Of a stretch of DNA of 64,000 bases, positions 23,801 through 34,498 are shown piece after piece. Each line of letters starts with the position of its first letter. Within the stretch, counting starts at the first letter, position 1. Source of the stretch: Zanthoxylum bungeanum. Taxonomy: Eukaryota; Streptophyta; Magnoliopsida; Sapindales; Rutaceae. Under the pieces are notes generated by a model. The model searched no databases and was not told where the DNA came from. It saw only the letters and a program-made list of their open reading frames with translations. The stretch lies in contig SKCR01038155.1 of NCBI GenBank assembly GCA_019454045.1, positions 186,001-250,000 on the forward strand, given 5' to 3'. Made by a program: the position numbers and the translations under genes.

Positions 23801-24540
23801 GACTCGAGGCGTCATGAGGCGGGCCGCCTCAGGCCTTTGAGGCGGTCCTATTGAAAACTCGATTTGAGGCAACAGCCTCGACGCGCCATAGCTGCGAGGC
23901 GGCCGAGGCGCGCCTCAGATGGAGTTTTTAAACTATGCGTGTAATCATTCAATCATTAATAAAAATAAATCCACAGTAGGAAATATAACAAAATACTAAT
24001 TATATCCTGAAATGGCATGATGAGCCCAAAAAAAAAAAAAAAAAAACACATAATCAAAACCGTTCTGGTAAGATTGTTTTCTTCATAGGAATATCCCCAC
24101 CAGTCACTAAATCAACATCTTGTCCACTACATTACCACAAAAGCAACAAAGTATACATAAAATAATAGCCGCAAAACATAATTTGAAAAAAAAAAAAAAG
24201 AACATAATGTAAAACAATAAAGTAAAAATTGAAACCTCAACAGCAGGCTCCTGGGTCTCGTCCTTGTTGTCGGATTCAGCAACGCCCCAAACCGATTGAG
24301 GCGGCGCGGTAGTAGCATAGTAATCGTCATCGTCCTCGTCATCCACGTCAGCCCATGATTTAACAGTGAGTGGCGTCGGGGCCCAGAAAACCTTCTCTCC
24401 TTCTCTTTATCGGCAGCTTTGGCTTTGCTCTTCGATGTACCTGCTTCTTTCTGCGTCGGTTTCTTCTTCTTCTTCAAGCTCCCCAGCGCCGCAAACACGT
24501 TCGTGCTGTTTATCAATTCGTCCTTCTTCCCTCCCACCAT
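20802..24540 (-). CDS. Uncharacterised Lys-rich, acidic nuclear-type protein (frameshift in exon 1)
   Basis: Three exons fit GT-AG rules and phase: 24540-24236, 21914-21665 and 21178-20802, for about 310 residues. The N-terminus (NSTNVFAALGSLKKKKK) is basic. It is followed by VFWAPTPLTVKSWADVDD, a run of Asp residues and a WGV motif. Exon 2 has an acidic part (EESDSEEGLDEVDDDVEEE) and a helical KKELKKRGLEELDALLAEMG. Exon 3 is rich in Lys and Ala with coiled-coil character and ends HYNQQPVR. I recognise no enzymatic domain. The composition suggests a nuclear or nucleolar factor, which is inference. The frame from the ATG and the frame of the rest of exon 1 differ by one base within 24390-24410. 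The gene may therefore be broken, or the base missing from the assembly. Intron 1 carries a hAT-like element. Confidence 0.7.
23180..23937. mobile_element. Complete non-autonomous hAT-like element in intron 1 of the - strand gene
   Basis: An 8-bp duplication CGTGTAAT (23172-23179 and 23938-23945) flanks ends reading CAAGGTTCGAAAACTC on the left and CATAGTTTAAAAACTCC on the right strand. GAGGCGG and GCCTCGA clusters fill ~100 bases at the left end and ~190 at the right, around an AT-rich core without coding sequence. At 758 bp it nearly equals the 763-bp element in FATB and shares its design, but the subterminal words differ, so the two are related subfamilies. Confidence 0.8.
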
Positions 24541-24670
24541 TATCCAAACACTTTCTAGTAAAGGGCAAAACTGGTATCTGAGAAAGTTCTTGATTAGATA
24601 AGTTAGATTTATGAATAGAAAATACAAAATCACACCTTAAGCTTAATAAAAAAAACGATCTGATTATGGA

Positions 24671-24681
24671 AGTTAGGGTTT
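24671..24681 (-). promoter_or_regulatory. Telo-box upstream of the - strand gene
   Basis: The - strand reads CAAACCCTAAC about 130 bases before the start codon at 24540. AAACCCTA is the plant telo-box, frequent near transcription starts of genes for translation and ribosome assembly. A single copy is weak evidence by itself. Confidence 0.4.
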
Positions 24682-24699
24682 GTAAAGTGAGTGGGGGCA

Positions 24700-27125
24700 A
24701 TGCACCTTGGCACCCCAAGGCTTTATTTTCTCCTTCGTTTTTTTTTTTTTTTTTTTAAATTTTAAATTTTTAATTTTTTACATTTAATTTTTTTAACTTT
24801 TTTATCCGGATGATGACTGGCTGTTCTCTATTTTTTGGGCATTACAAAGTCAACAGGGAGTGGAGGTGAGCCGCTTGATTTCTGATGAAGATTTTGTGCG
24901 GTTCCCACCTCCCATTTTGGAGTGTGATGTTTTCTGGTGGTGGAGTTATATTTTTTGAACAATGGTAAGTGTACATTAATTACACATGTTAAACATAAAA
25001 ATTAAATTCAAAAACAATATTTTTATTTTTATGGTGTGCTTTTAATTTTATATTTAATAAGATTTTTTTAAATCGTTAGAAAATTCTGTCGTTAATTTAT
25101 CCAATTCGTAGTTAAATAAAATAGATAAAATATTCAACTATCCTAAATCTTTAGGAAAAATATATGCTTCAAATTCAAACACAAAATCTGGAGATCCAAT
25201 TCTCAACTGAGATTCACCAAACAACGCCAATGGATACCTGATTGGATTCTTATCATTGTTCATCTTTAGTAGACAGATATCTGTACGGTTGCATAATTGC
25301 ACCGATCAAAGGATACATGGCTAGAATTCAGTTGTTTTGGGTCCACTCATTTTTGTATTTGTGCAACACTTGCTTGGCAGCGATTCTTAATGTGCGATAT
25401 AGTCCAATTGATAAGAAAATCATTAAAATTCCCAACTATCACACATTTTTATAAAAAAAAATATATATTCTTTGACTTGAATTCGAGACTAAATAATCAA
25501 GTTCTAAATTATTTTACCACCAAATCACATTATTTATAAGCAAAAATTTTCAACTTTGGTAGTGTTTTCAAACCATCAGGGTTCTTAACATTTTTTTTTT
25601 TTAATAGATTATTTGGATTTTATTTCCGTTAGGTTCTCATCAAACAAGTTTCAAGATTTAAGAGGACTAACTTAGGTAATATTCTTGTTAATCTTGTAAA
25701 GTAGCTTGGTTAAAATTATGCACTATTTAAAAAGATTTCTAAACCTCCCGCGCTATAAATTATACTTTATTAAAACTGGGTAATCTTATACTAGAATTCA
25801 AAATGTGTCTTTAATATCTCGAATTTTTAGAATAATCCTGAAAGTTTCTTGATCGACGTTAAGGTCTTACAACGAAATGATATTGAGGAATAAGAGTTCA
25901 AGTATTAAAAATAGGTCTGGACGTTTTAAAGTTGAGTTTTGTTGTATTAGAAAGCGCATGATTTCGACAAGTGAATTTTTATATTTTTTATATGAGGAAT
26001 TTTTAATATTTCGACTATAAAAATAACAAACGATCTTCGATTGAGGTGCTTTTTAAACCATCGGTCATATTTTTTGACACGAAATTTTTTTATGTTGAGT
26101 GTTTTTTGACATTTTGAGCAGAAATGGCCACAAATTTATAGATTTCTAAAACTGCCCCAATCTAGAGGCCTTTTTGCAAAAACGTGGTGCTATTTTATAA
26201 TTTTCAAAAAGTTTATTATATAAACCCAGAAATTTTTCATGATTAGAAAATGGCCCAAATCCTACCAGTATAAGATGTCACGCGAGAGAGAAAGGTGGTC
26301 GACAACAGGCCTTCCGGCCATCGCTGCCAGACGCAACAGTACTAGCTGCTTCTTTCGGCCATCTTTTTTCAGTTGGTGGCCGGAATCGACGGGAAAACGA
26401 GGGAGAAGGTAGCTAATTTTATATTTCGATCTAGCTTTATTTCTCGACCTCACGGAATGAGCTATCTATTGAATCAAACCTCTCGACAAACATTATGAGG
26501 CTGTATTGACGATTTTGTTGATCAGAGCTCAATTTTATGAAAAATGAGACAAAACAGAGCTAAGAATAGTTACCCATGAACTCGGCCACTCCAATTCGAA
26601 TTCTGACAATTCTAGTACGATTCTGGATACATTGCAAGTCTATTGGTACCCTCAAAATCTCGATAAGTTGCGTGGCAAAAATTCATTATTTCGGGTGTAA
26701 TCGGATACGTACCGAAAAGTGTGGATACTTCATGTATTATCGTGTGATATTGAATTATCATGAATTGAGTTAACTATGAATAAATGAATATAATATGTGT
26801 AAAAGATTGAATTGGAGCGAAATCGGAATGTTTGGGCCCGTCCACGATGATACGAATGTTTTCCAGTAAATTTTGATTTCACTTATTTTGATGCCTATGT
26901 AAATTTTATGATAGATATGGGTATTTGAATGATTTTAGAAAGGTTCGGATGGTTCAAGATCCTTACGTAGCGTTTCAAAAAAATTTCGGAAGATTTTCGA
27001 AAATACATAAATTGAGAATTTAAGCTAACTAGTTGATTTAGATAAGATATAATGATGTACTAAGGATATTAGAATTATTTTGGGAGAAATCGGAAAGATC
27101 CGAAGGTTCCGGATCCATCCGTAAT
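24700..27125. other. AT-rich intergenic region with unassigned repeat-like sequence
   Basis: I see no credible gene. Homopolymer T and A tracts are common to about 26100. The 26100-27125 part has a different, mixed composition with long unbroken prose-like sequence of the kind found in old LTRs, but no second copy is present to define ends. The gypsy LTR at 27126 starts within it. Confidence 0.45.
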
Positions 27126-29158
27126 TGTAGGACACAGAAATCGGCGACGTTGTTCTAGGCTAGCGGCCCGATTGAGAGTATGGAGTAGTCCGCAGGGGAC
27201 TAAACCGGAGAATAAAGGAGTCGCCACCCAGTGTGAACTGGGAAATGATTTAAGGCCGCACTCACCCCTCGCAAGGGAAGACCTCAAACCGTTGGGTTCG
27301 GAATGATATCTTACTTATGCCACTTGAAATGAACGGATTCTCGCAATAATTTAACCAAGTCTACGCAACATACATACGCAAGAATAACCCATATATAAGT
27401 TTGCATACAACCTATATCTAAGTTTGCATACATAGGAGTAGAACCTATATCTAAGTTTGCATGCATAAAAGTAAGTCGACATAACGGCAAGCACATAATT
27501 TCATGAACATATTAAATTGATAAATACGGAACACGAATAAATAATGATTGTCTAAACATAAACATTGAAGAGATATAATTATGTTCCTAATGCGAAAGAA
27601 ATAACTAAATAATGCATGGAGATAACATGCTATTTCTAAAGAATCATGGATAAACACAAGATTAGATAAAACGAAATATGTGTGTTTCTCAAGTGGTACG
27701 TGGAGTTGTATCCCAAGTTCAGACCGCACTACTGTCCATTCGAATTCGGCTACGGAATTTACGTATGGGTTTCCATCCGATATACCACGAGAGATAGCAC
27801 AAAGTCATTCATCCCACAACAATAACATACATTAACCAACAATACGCATGCGAAGAAATACTAATAAATAATTTAAAAGATGAACGAGAACAAATAAAAG
27901 GGTGCCCTCAGGTCTTACCTTTTAAGTCACCTATTGGAAGTGCGTTATGCGGTCGTTAGAAGGATTAATGCTCTGCAATTCCTCCGGTTCACTGGTTCAA
28001 TGTTTTCATTCGTCACCTTACTGTTTTGGGCTGCTGTTTCCTCTGTTTTTGCTGCTGTTTCTTGTCATTATTTTTGGTTACTGTTTACGGTAATTTAAGG
28101 CAGTTTTTGAGGTGTGTTTTGGCGGTAATTGAGGGGTTTCAGGGCAGCTGTTTTGGATAGTTTTTTTGGGGGCTGTTTCGGTGGCTTTAAGGGCAGTTTT
28201 GGGTGTAGTTTTGCGGTAAAAGAATGGCAGTTTTAGGTGTAGTATTTTCGGTGAAAGAAGGGCAGTTTTAGGTGCAGTATTTTCGATGAAAGAATGGCAA
28301 TTTTGTGGTGAAAGAGGGCAGTTTTAGGTGCAGATTCGGTGAAAGAATGGTAGTTTTAAGGAACTGTATTTTCGGTAATTGCAGGGCAGTGTTAGGGGAC
28401 TGTATTTTCGATAAACTGGGTGCAGTTCAGGGGACTGTTTGCGGTAATAGAGGGCGGTTTCAAAGGGTAGTTTTCGATAATTGAGAGGGGATTTTGTTGA
28501 TCGTGTTTCACGACAATAGGGCTGATTTATTGATTGTGTTTCACAGTAATGAGGGCTATTCTCTCTTGCTTTGGGCGTGAATGTGCTAGGGGCTCCAGGG
28601 TTTGGTTTGTGCTCCTTTTTATTAGAAAGGGTTAGTGTTTTCCTTGTACGGGAAGGAAAAAAATCATGTAATTATATGAGATATCTTTCAATTAGTGTGC
28701 TACAAGGAAAAGATCCATTGAATTAGGAAGGTGATTTGTTTTAGTTTAGGAAAGGGATTTTATGGATTTGATTTGATTTACTTTAATTTGGGAAGATGGT
28801 TTGATTCGATTTATTTAAATTGGGAGGTGATTTGTTTGGATTTATTTAAATTGGGAAGGTGATTTGTTTGGATTTTAACAAGTGTTTAATGTGTTTAGAT
28901 ATTTTTGGAGGGGATATAGTGAGCTTGGGCGTGTGGAGCTTGGTGAGTGGCTTGTGGGTGTGTGGGCTTAGGATAAATTTTAAAACAGAGGTCCAAGGAG
29001 CGATCCCGAGGCTAAGCAAACGAATTAAGTCCAACAAGGTATTGTTTTTTGAATTTTCCCTTCCGACATCCGTTTCCCGCGACTTCCGCAACTTAAAGGG
29101 TAGTGCCTTCATACGAGGCTCATCATCGGGACTTATGTGCAAAAATACAGTGCCTACA
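27126..29158 (-). repeat. LTR A, 3' LTR of a ~2-kb-LTR gypsy element
   Basis: On the - strand it starts TGTAGGCACTG and ends CTGTGTCCTACA, with perfect TGTAGG/CCTACA ends. A polypurine tract borders its start at 29159. The same termini and internal blocks recur in three other LTRs at 30457, 32170 and 52710. A minisatellite of ~35-base GGCAGTTTTAGGTG-type units lies at 28190-28480. A 122-residue frame inside it is not conserved between copies and is not a gene. Confidence 0.85.
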
Positions 29159-30456
29159 ATCGCCCCCATTTTGATGGGATTTTTACAGTGTGTGACAGTG
29201 ACAATCCTATCAAAGTATTCAATGTAGTTTTACTTACCTGGCTCGCCAGCTGCTGTCTGACTTGCCTGTTGCTTCGAACCGAGTTGATCTGGTGGTGAGG
29301 TGCTACGACCCCTGAGGTTCATCCCTATAAGATGCTGCGATATCTAGGAATCACTACTGAACTGAGCTAATATGAGGGTGAGGTGCTTCGACCCCAAGGT
29401 TCATCCATGTAAGATGCTGCGATCTCTAAGAGTCATTACCGAACTGAGCTAATATGATGGCGATGTGCTTTGACCCTAAGGTTCATCCTTGCAAGATGCT
29501 GTGATCTTTAGGAATCACTACCGAACTGAGCTGATAAGAGGTGGTCCTTTCACAAATTACTGTGAGGTGGTCCATTCTCGAACCATTACTGTGAGGTGGT
29601 CTATTCCCGAACATTACTGTTAGGAGGTATATTCCCGAACTGTTACTGTGAGGTGGTCTATTCCGAACCGTTACTGTGAGGTGGTCCATTCTCGAACCAT
29701 TATTGTGAGGTGGTCCATTCCCAAACCATTACTGTATGAAAAAAGGGTAGGCTGGTTGCCCCCAGTCTCGGTTTATCTTTCTGCTCTTCACTACTTACAT
29801 CAGGTCAAAGCGGATCACGTGTTGCGACGTTCTGTACCAATATACTGCACTGTCTTTTACGAGATGGTCCTGATAGTTACACATATTTTTGCCCTCAAAG
29901 GATGCCTAGTGTCGAAACCAGAGAACCTTCAAAGTACTTGATACAACTCAAATCCGACCGTCTGAATAAATGATCTGAACTAGACTCCAATTGTGTGTGT
30001 GCCAAGGTTCTTTCACAGCTTGATCCTTAAGTAATCCAACTCGATGATTTTATCTAAAAAAATGGGACCAGTGGGTCAAACCAACCTAGATGTTTTGATC
30101 ATGCTCTGCAATTACTTCTTCGTACTCAATATGATATGGGTTTCTTCTTCTTTTCTTTCGTCTCTTTTTTTCAACACACTTACCCGTTAAGGTAGCATTT
30201 CTCCTCATGGTGGTCCTAATACTCGCCCATGGGTAGCTTCACGCTTATCAGTTATAGGTGGTTTATTTTTCCTTTTCAGAGACTTTTTCTTCATTTCCAA
30301 CCATATCACATTTCGTAACACAAGTAAATCAGGATGGACATCTAAGCAAATGGTCATTCACTGATCCGCCATCTCTTCAACTAGTCATCTCGCCGACTAC
30401 TCAGGCTTCTATTGCTAAGATCCTGTAATTAAGTGCCCGCGAGTCTAGCCGAGTGT
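29159..30456 (-). mobile_element. Internal 3' remnant of gypsy element A with two tandem arrays
   Basis: The - strand reads CCCATCAAAATGGGGGCGAT into LTR A, a polypurine tract. Farther in there are three ~80-base units (about 29294-29535) and seven ~29-base units of GAGGTGGTCCATTC..GAACC..TACTGT (29528-29734). The region 29760-30456 is noncoding and matches 35745-36420 and 55160-55795 in the other copies. It breaks at GCCGAG where LTR B starts, so element B was inserted into element A at this point. Confidence 0.75.
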
Positions 30457-32169
30457 AGGACACAGATATCGGCGACGCTGTTCTAGGCTCGCGGCCTAGT
30501 TGAGAGTATGGAATAGCCCGCGGGGAAACAAAATCAGAGAAATAACATGGAGTCACCACCTAGTGTGAACTGGGACGAAGATTTAAGGCCGCACTCACCC
30601 CTCGCAAGGGAAGACCTCAAACCGTTGGGTTTAGAATGGTCCTTTACTTATGCCACTTGTAATAATATGATTTGTACAATAAACTAACCGAATCTACTCA
30701 ACATGTATGCCCAAATGTGAGTTAGATCTAGTTCTCATTCATGAAAGTAAATCCTAGTCTAATTTTGCATGCTTCAAAAGTAAGTCATTATAACGACGAG
30801 CGTACAATATCACACAACGAGTATGTCGAATCATCAAACACAAAGAACAAATAAATAACTATATAAATAAAACGTAAATTAAATTCCTAATACAAAATCA
30901 AAGAACCAAATCATGCATAAATAAGTAACATAATCGCACTTAAAAATAAACAATATTCTAGGCTAAATCATGCTTAAATAAATAAATAACGCACTAACAA
31001 CCTAATCATGCTCAAATATATAGTTGGATGAAACAAAACATGTGTGTCCCTCAAGCGGTACGTGGCATTGTATCCCAAGTATAGACCGCACTACCGTCCA
31101 TTTGGATTCGGCTACGAAATTTATGTCCGGGTTTCCATCTGATATATTACAAAAGAGAACACGCATTCCGCTCATCCGGAAATCACATCATGCATCAACA
31201 AATGACTCTCATGCGATAATGTATTAAAATAAAAAAAAGAATGATAATAAATAAAGAAGGTGCCTTCAGGTCTAACCTCTTTTGTCGTCTCTCGAAAGCG
31301 CGTTAGTCGGCCGTTGGAAGGATTAATGCTCCGTAAATCTTTCGGTTCACTGGTTCAATATTTTTACTCACTATTTCGCTGTTTAGGCCACTGTTTTCAC
31401 TCAGTATCACTGCTGTTTGTGTTGTATTTTCTAGTTACTATTTTCACTGTATTAAGGTACTGGCTGTGCGGTTTTGAAGGGGATTATGTATGCTATTTTG
31501 ATGCAGACTGCGGTGGATTTCTGGACAGTTTAAGGGCTGTTTTCATGGTAGTTAAAGGACTATTTCGGGATTGGACAACGGTGATTGGTGCGTGCGTTTT
31601 GGGGCTGTACGGTGGGCATTCTACGAGGCAGTTTGGGGTGTGCAAGGAAAGGGTTTATGCGGTAATTACTGGCAGTTTTTGAGGGATGTTTGGCGAGGGA
31701 ATATGCGGCAGTTTTTGTGTGTAGGGAAAGGATTTTTTGAGCAGGTTTATGCGACAATGGGGACTATTTTATTGTGGGTTTATGTGGCAATTTGGTGAGG
31801 CAATGTAAGGGTTTTGGGTGATGAGACGATGCGGCAATGCAATTTGGTTTATGCTTTGGACAGCAGTGGTGGTGGTTGCATTGTAGTGATTTTCGTGAAT
31901 GCTAACTGGGTTTCTTGTGTGAATAAGCTAGGGGTTTAATGTGTTGGTGAAAGGTTCTTTTATAGGCAAATGGAAGAGGGCTTTCCTTGTTGGAGAAGGA
32001 GAAGAATTTGTGCATTAAAGGGAATATCTCTTAATTATTATGTGATAAGGGAAATCTTTTAATTAGGGAAATGATTTGATTTATTCTGTTTTAGTTAAGG
32101 ATATGATTTGATTTAATTAGGTAAGGGATCTATGAGATTTCTTTAATTTAGGAAGTGGATTTGGCTTGA
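30457..32169 (-). repeat. LTR B, distal part, split by an inserted solo LTR
   Basis: It starts TGTAGGACACAG on the + strand, the same border as LTR A, and stops where the inverted LTR C begins. Its continuation is 34174-34498. The two pieces sum to about 2,038 bases against 2,033 for LTR A. A 140-residue frame at 31260 follows from conserved LTR sequence but is not coding. Confidence 0.85.
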
Positions 32170-34173
32170 TGTAGGCATTGCATTTTTGCATATCAGCCCG
32201 ATGATGAGTCTCGTATGGAGACAACTACTTCTTTAGTCATGAAAGTCACGGGAAACGAACGTTGGAAGGGTAAAGTTGGAAAATATAATTTTGTTGGATT
32301 TTATCCAAGTTGTTTAGCTTCGGTTGCTTGTTGTACTTCCGTTTCAAAGCTTATCTTAGGCCCAAAACCCCCATAGACCATATACCAAACACAAACCAAA
32401 CCCAAAATACCCAAGCCCACCAAGCCAAGCCAAACCCACGCCCATAAACCACTATTCACGCCCATCACCCCCCTATTTAGCCAAAAGTACATTTAACACA
32501 TGCCTAAATCAATTCAAATCCCTTCCTAATTAGAAAAAATCAAATCAAATCCCTTACCAAATAAAATCCAATCATTATCCTAAATTATATAGATTCTTCC
32601 TTGTGTGATACGGATTAGGAAAAGTCACTATCAAATCAAATCATTTTCCTTATCGTACAAGGATACCCTCCTCTCTTTTGCCTATAAAAAGAACCCCTCA
32701 CCACCATTCACAACCCTAGCACATTGATATCACATCCACATGCCCAAGAGACCTTCCGAAGCTCCCAGTGCTGAATCCTCAAAGCCAACATCCCCTTCCA
32801 ATTGCCTATTGCCGTGAACCCTCATCAATTACCCCCATTCACGCCAAAGTCACTTCCACAGCCCTTCCATTGCCGCATTCTGCCCTTTTCACAGCCCATA
32901 ATCCATGCCAAAACAGCCCCTAATATAGTCCCAAAGTTCCACAAAGCAGTCCCCAAGCATAGCCCTCCCTTACACGCCTAAACAGTCTAGAAAACACTCA
33001 CTGCACTGCACTTTTACTGCCACAAATCAGCCCACTGACTTGATCGTTTTTGCACTGATTTTAGCCCTCAAAACAGTCCCTGAAACACCTAAAAACTGCA
33101 CTAAAAATTGCACAAAACCCCCCTAAAAAATCACCAAAAACCGCACCCCTTTGGCCTCCCAAATCACCCAAAACAGTCCACTAATCGACCAAAACAGTGG
33201 CCTGAAACGCAGCAGCAAAACAGCAGCGAAACGGACTTAAAACAGCAGCCCAAGTATCAAACAACGAGGAAAAACATTGAGTAAACAAATCAAAAAAGTA
33301 TCGGACCATTTGCCCTTCCAACGGACGTGTAACGCCCTTTCTTGAGACGACAAAAGAGGTTAGACCTGAGGGCACCTTTTTACTTATCTTCCTTCGTTTT
33401 ATTTTATTTATTTTAAAATATTATTGCATGAGAGTCGTTTGAGGCATGATGTGATTGTGGATGAGCGGGATATGTATTCCCTTTTGTGGTATATCGGATG
33501 GAAACCCAGACGTAAATTCCATAGCCGATTCCGAATGGACGGTAGTATGGTCTGCACTCGGGATACAATGCCATGTACCACTTAAGATACACGTATCTCG
33601 TCTCATCCAAATTTGTATTTGAGCATGTCATAGTTTTAAGTTGTTTATTTATTGTTTTAAGCATGATTTAATTTAGTTTTGTTATTTAATTTTACAGTAT
33701 GTTGTTTCTTTACTCGTTATGCATGATGTTTAGTTTAGTTTATATTCATGTTTAAGTAATTATTTGTTTATGTTGGTTTGATGGCTCAATATGTTCGATG
33801 TGTGATATTGCTTGTTTGTTGAGTAGATGCATATTAGGTCTAAGTGACCTTTCAAGCATGCAAACTTAGATTAGGATTTATTTAGCGGAAGCATATTAGA
33901 TCTAAGTGACCTTTGAACATGATTATTGAGTAGATGCGGTTGATTTATTGCACAAATTATATTATCACAATGACATAAGTAAGGGACCATTCCGAACCCA
34001 ACGGTTTGAGGTCTTCCCTTGCGAGGGGTGAGTGCGGCCTTACACCTTTGTCCCGGTTCACACCGGGTGGCGACTCGATTATTCTCCTGTTTAGTTCCCC
34101 GCGGACTACTCCGTACTCTCAACTAGGCCCTAAGTCTAGAACAGCATGCGTTGCCCAAGTTCTGTGTCCTACA
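32170..34173 (+). repeat. LTR C, solo LTR inserted in inverted orientation into LTR B
   Basis: It runs TGTAGGCATTG to CTGTGTCCTACA on the + strand (2,004 bases), so it is complete and opposite to LTR B. The flanks read CTTGA and CTTAA, a 5-bp duplication with one change. Both sides continue as LTR B, which proves the nesting. No internal element sequence remains, so unequal recombination between its LTRs is the likely origin. Confidence 0.85.
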
Positions 34174-34498
34174 CTTAATTTATGCATGTGTTTAATATGA
34201 TTTTTTTTGTTGATTTAGAAGGCTATGGGCGTATGGCTTAAGGGTTTCCTTGGGCGTGTGGGCTTGGTCCATTGGTGGGCTTGGTGTGTGGTTTTAGTGG
34301 TGTGTGGGCTAAGGTTGTGTTTTGAAACGGAGGTCCACCAAGCGAACCCGAAGCTAATCCAATGAGTTAAATCCAATAACGTGTCAATTTTGACTTTTTT
34401 CTTCCGACGTCCGTTTCCCGCGGCTTCCATAATTAAAGAGGTAGTGTCTCCATGCAAGACTCATCATTGGGACTTATATGCAAAAATGCAGTGCCTAC
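34174..34498 (-). repeat. LTR B, proximal part
   Basis: It ends GCAGTGCCTACA at 34498 and matches the right end of LTR A. The - strand of 34499-34515 reads AAAGTGGGGGCGAC, the polypurine tract of element B, directly against it. Confidence 0.85.

Noticed and set aside
25242..25454. 70-codon frame in the intergenic region
   Set aside because: There is no recognisable motif, no splice or promoter context, and the region is AT-rich noncoding DNA.
28859..29227. 122-codon frame at the end of LTR A
   Set aside because: It crosses the LTR border and polypurine tract, and it is not open in LTRs B, C or D.
29528..29734. Regular ~29-base repeats resembling a CRISPR array (also 35240-35745)
   Set aside because: Units follow each other directly, with no unique spacers, inside a plant retroelement 3' region.
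31260..31682. 140-codon frame with a start similar to the frame at 33181-33375
   Set aside because: Both lie at the same place in copies of one LTR, antisense to the element. LTR A lacks the ATG and the frames diverge, so this reflects shared DNA and not a protein.
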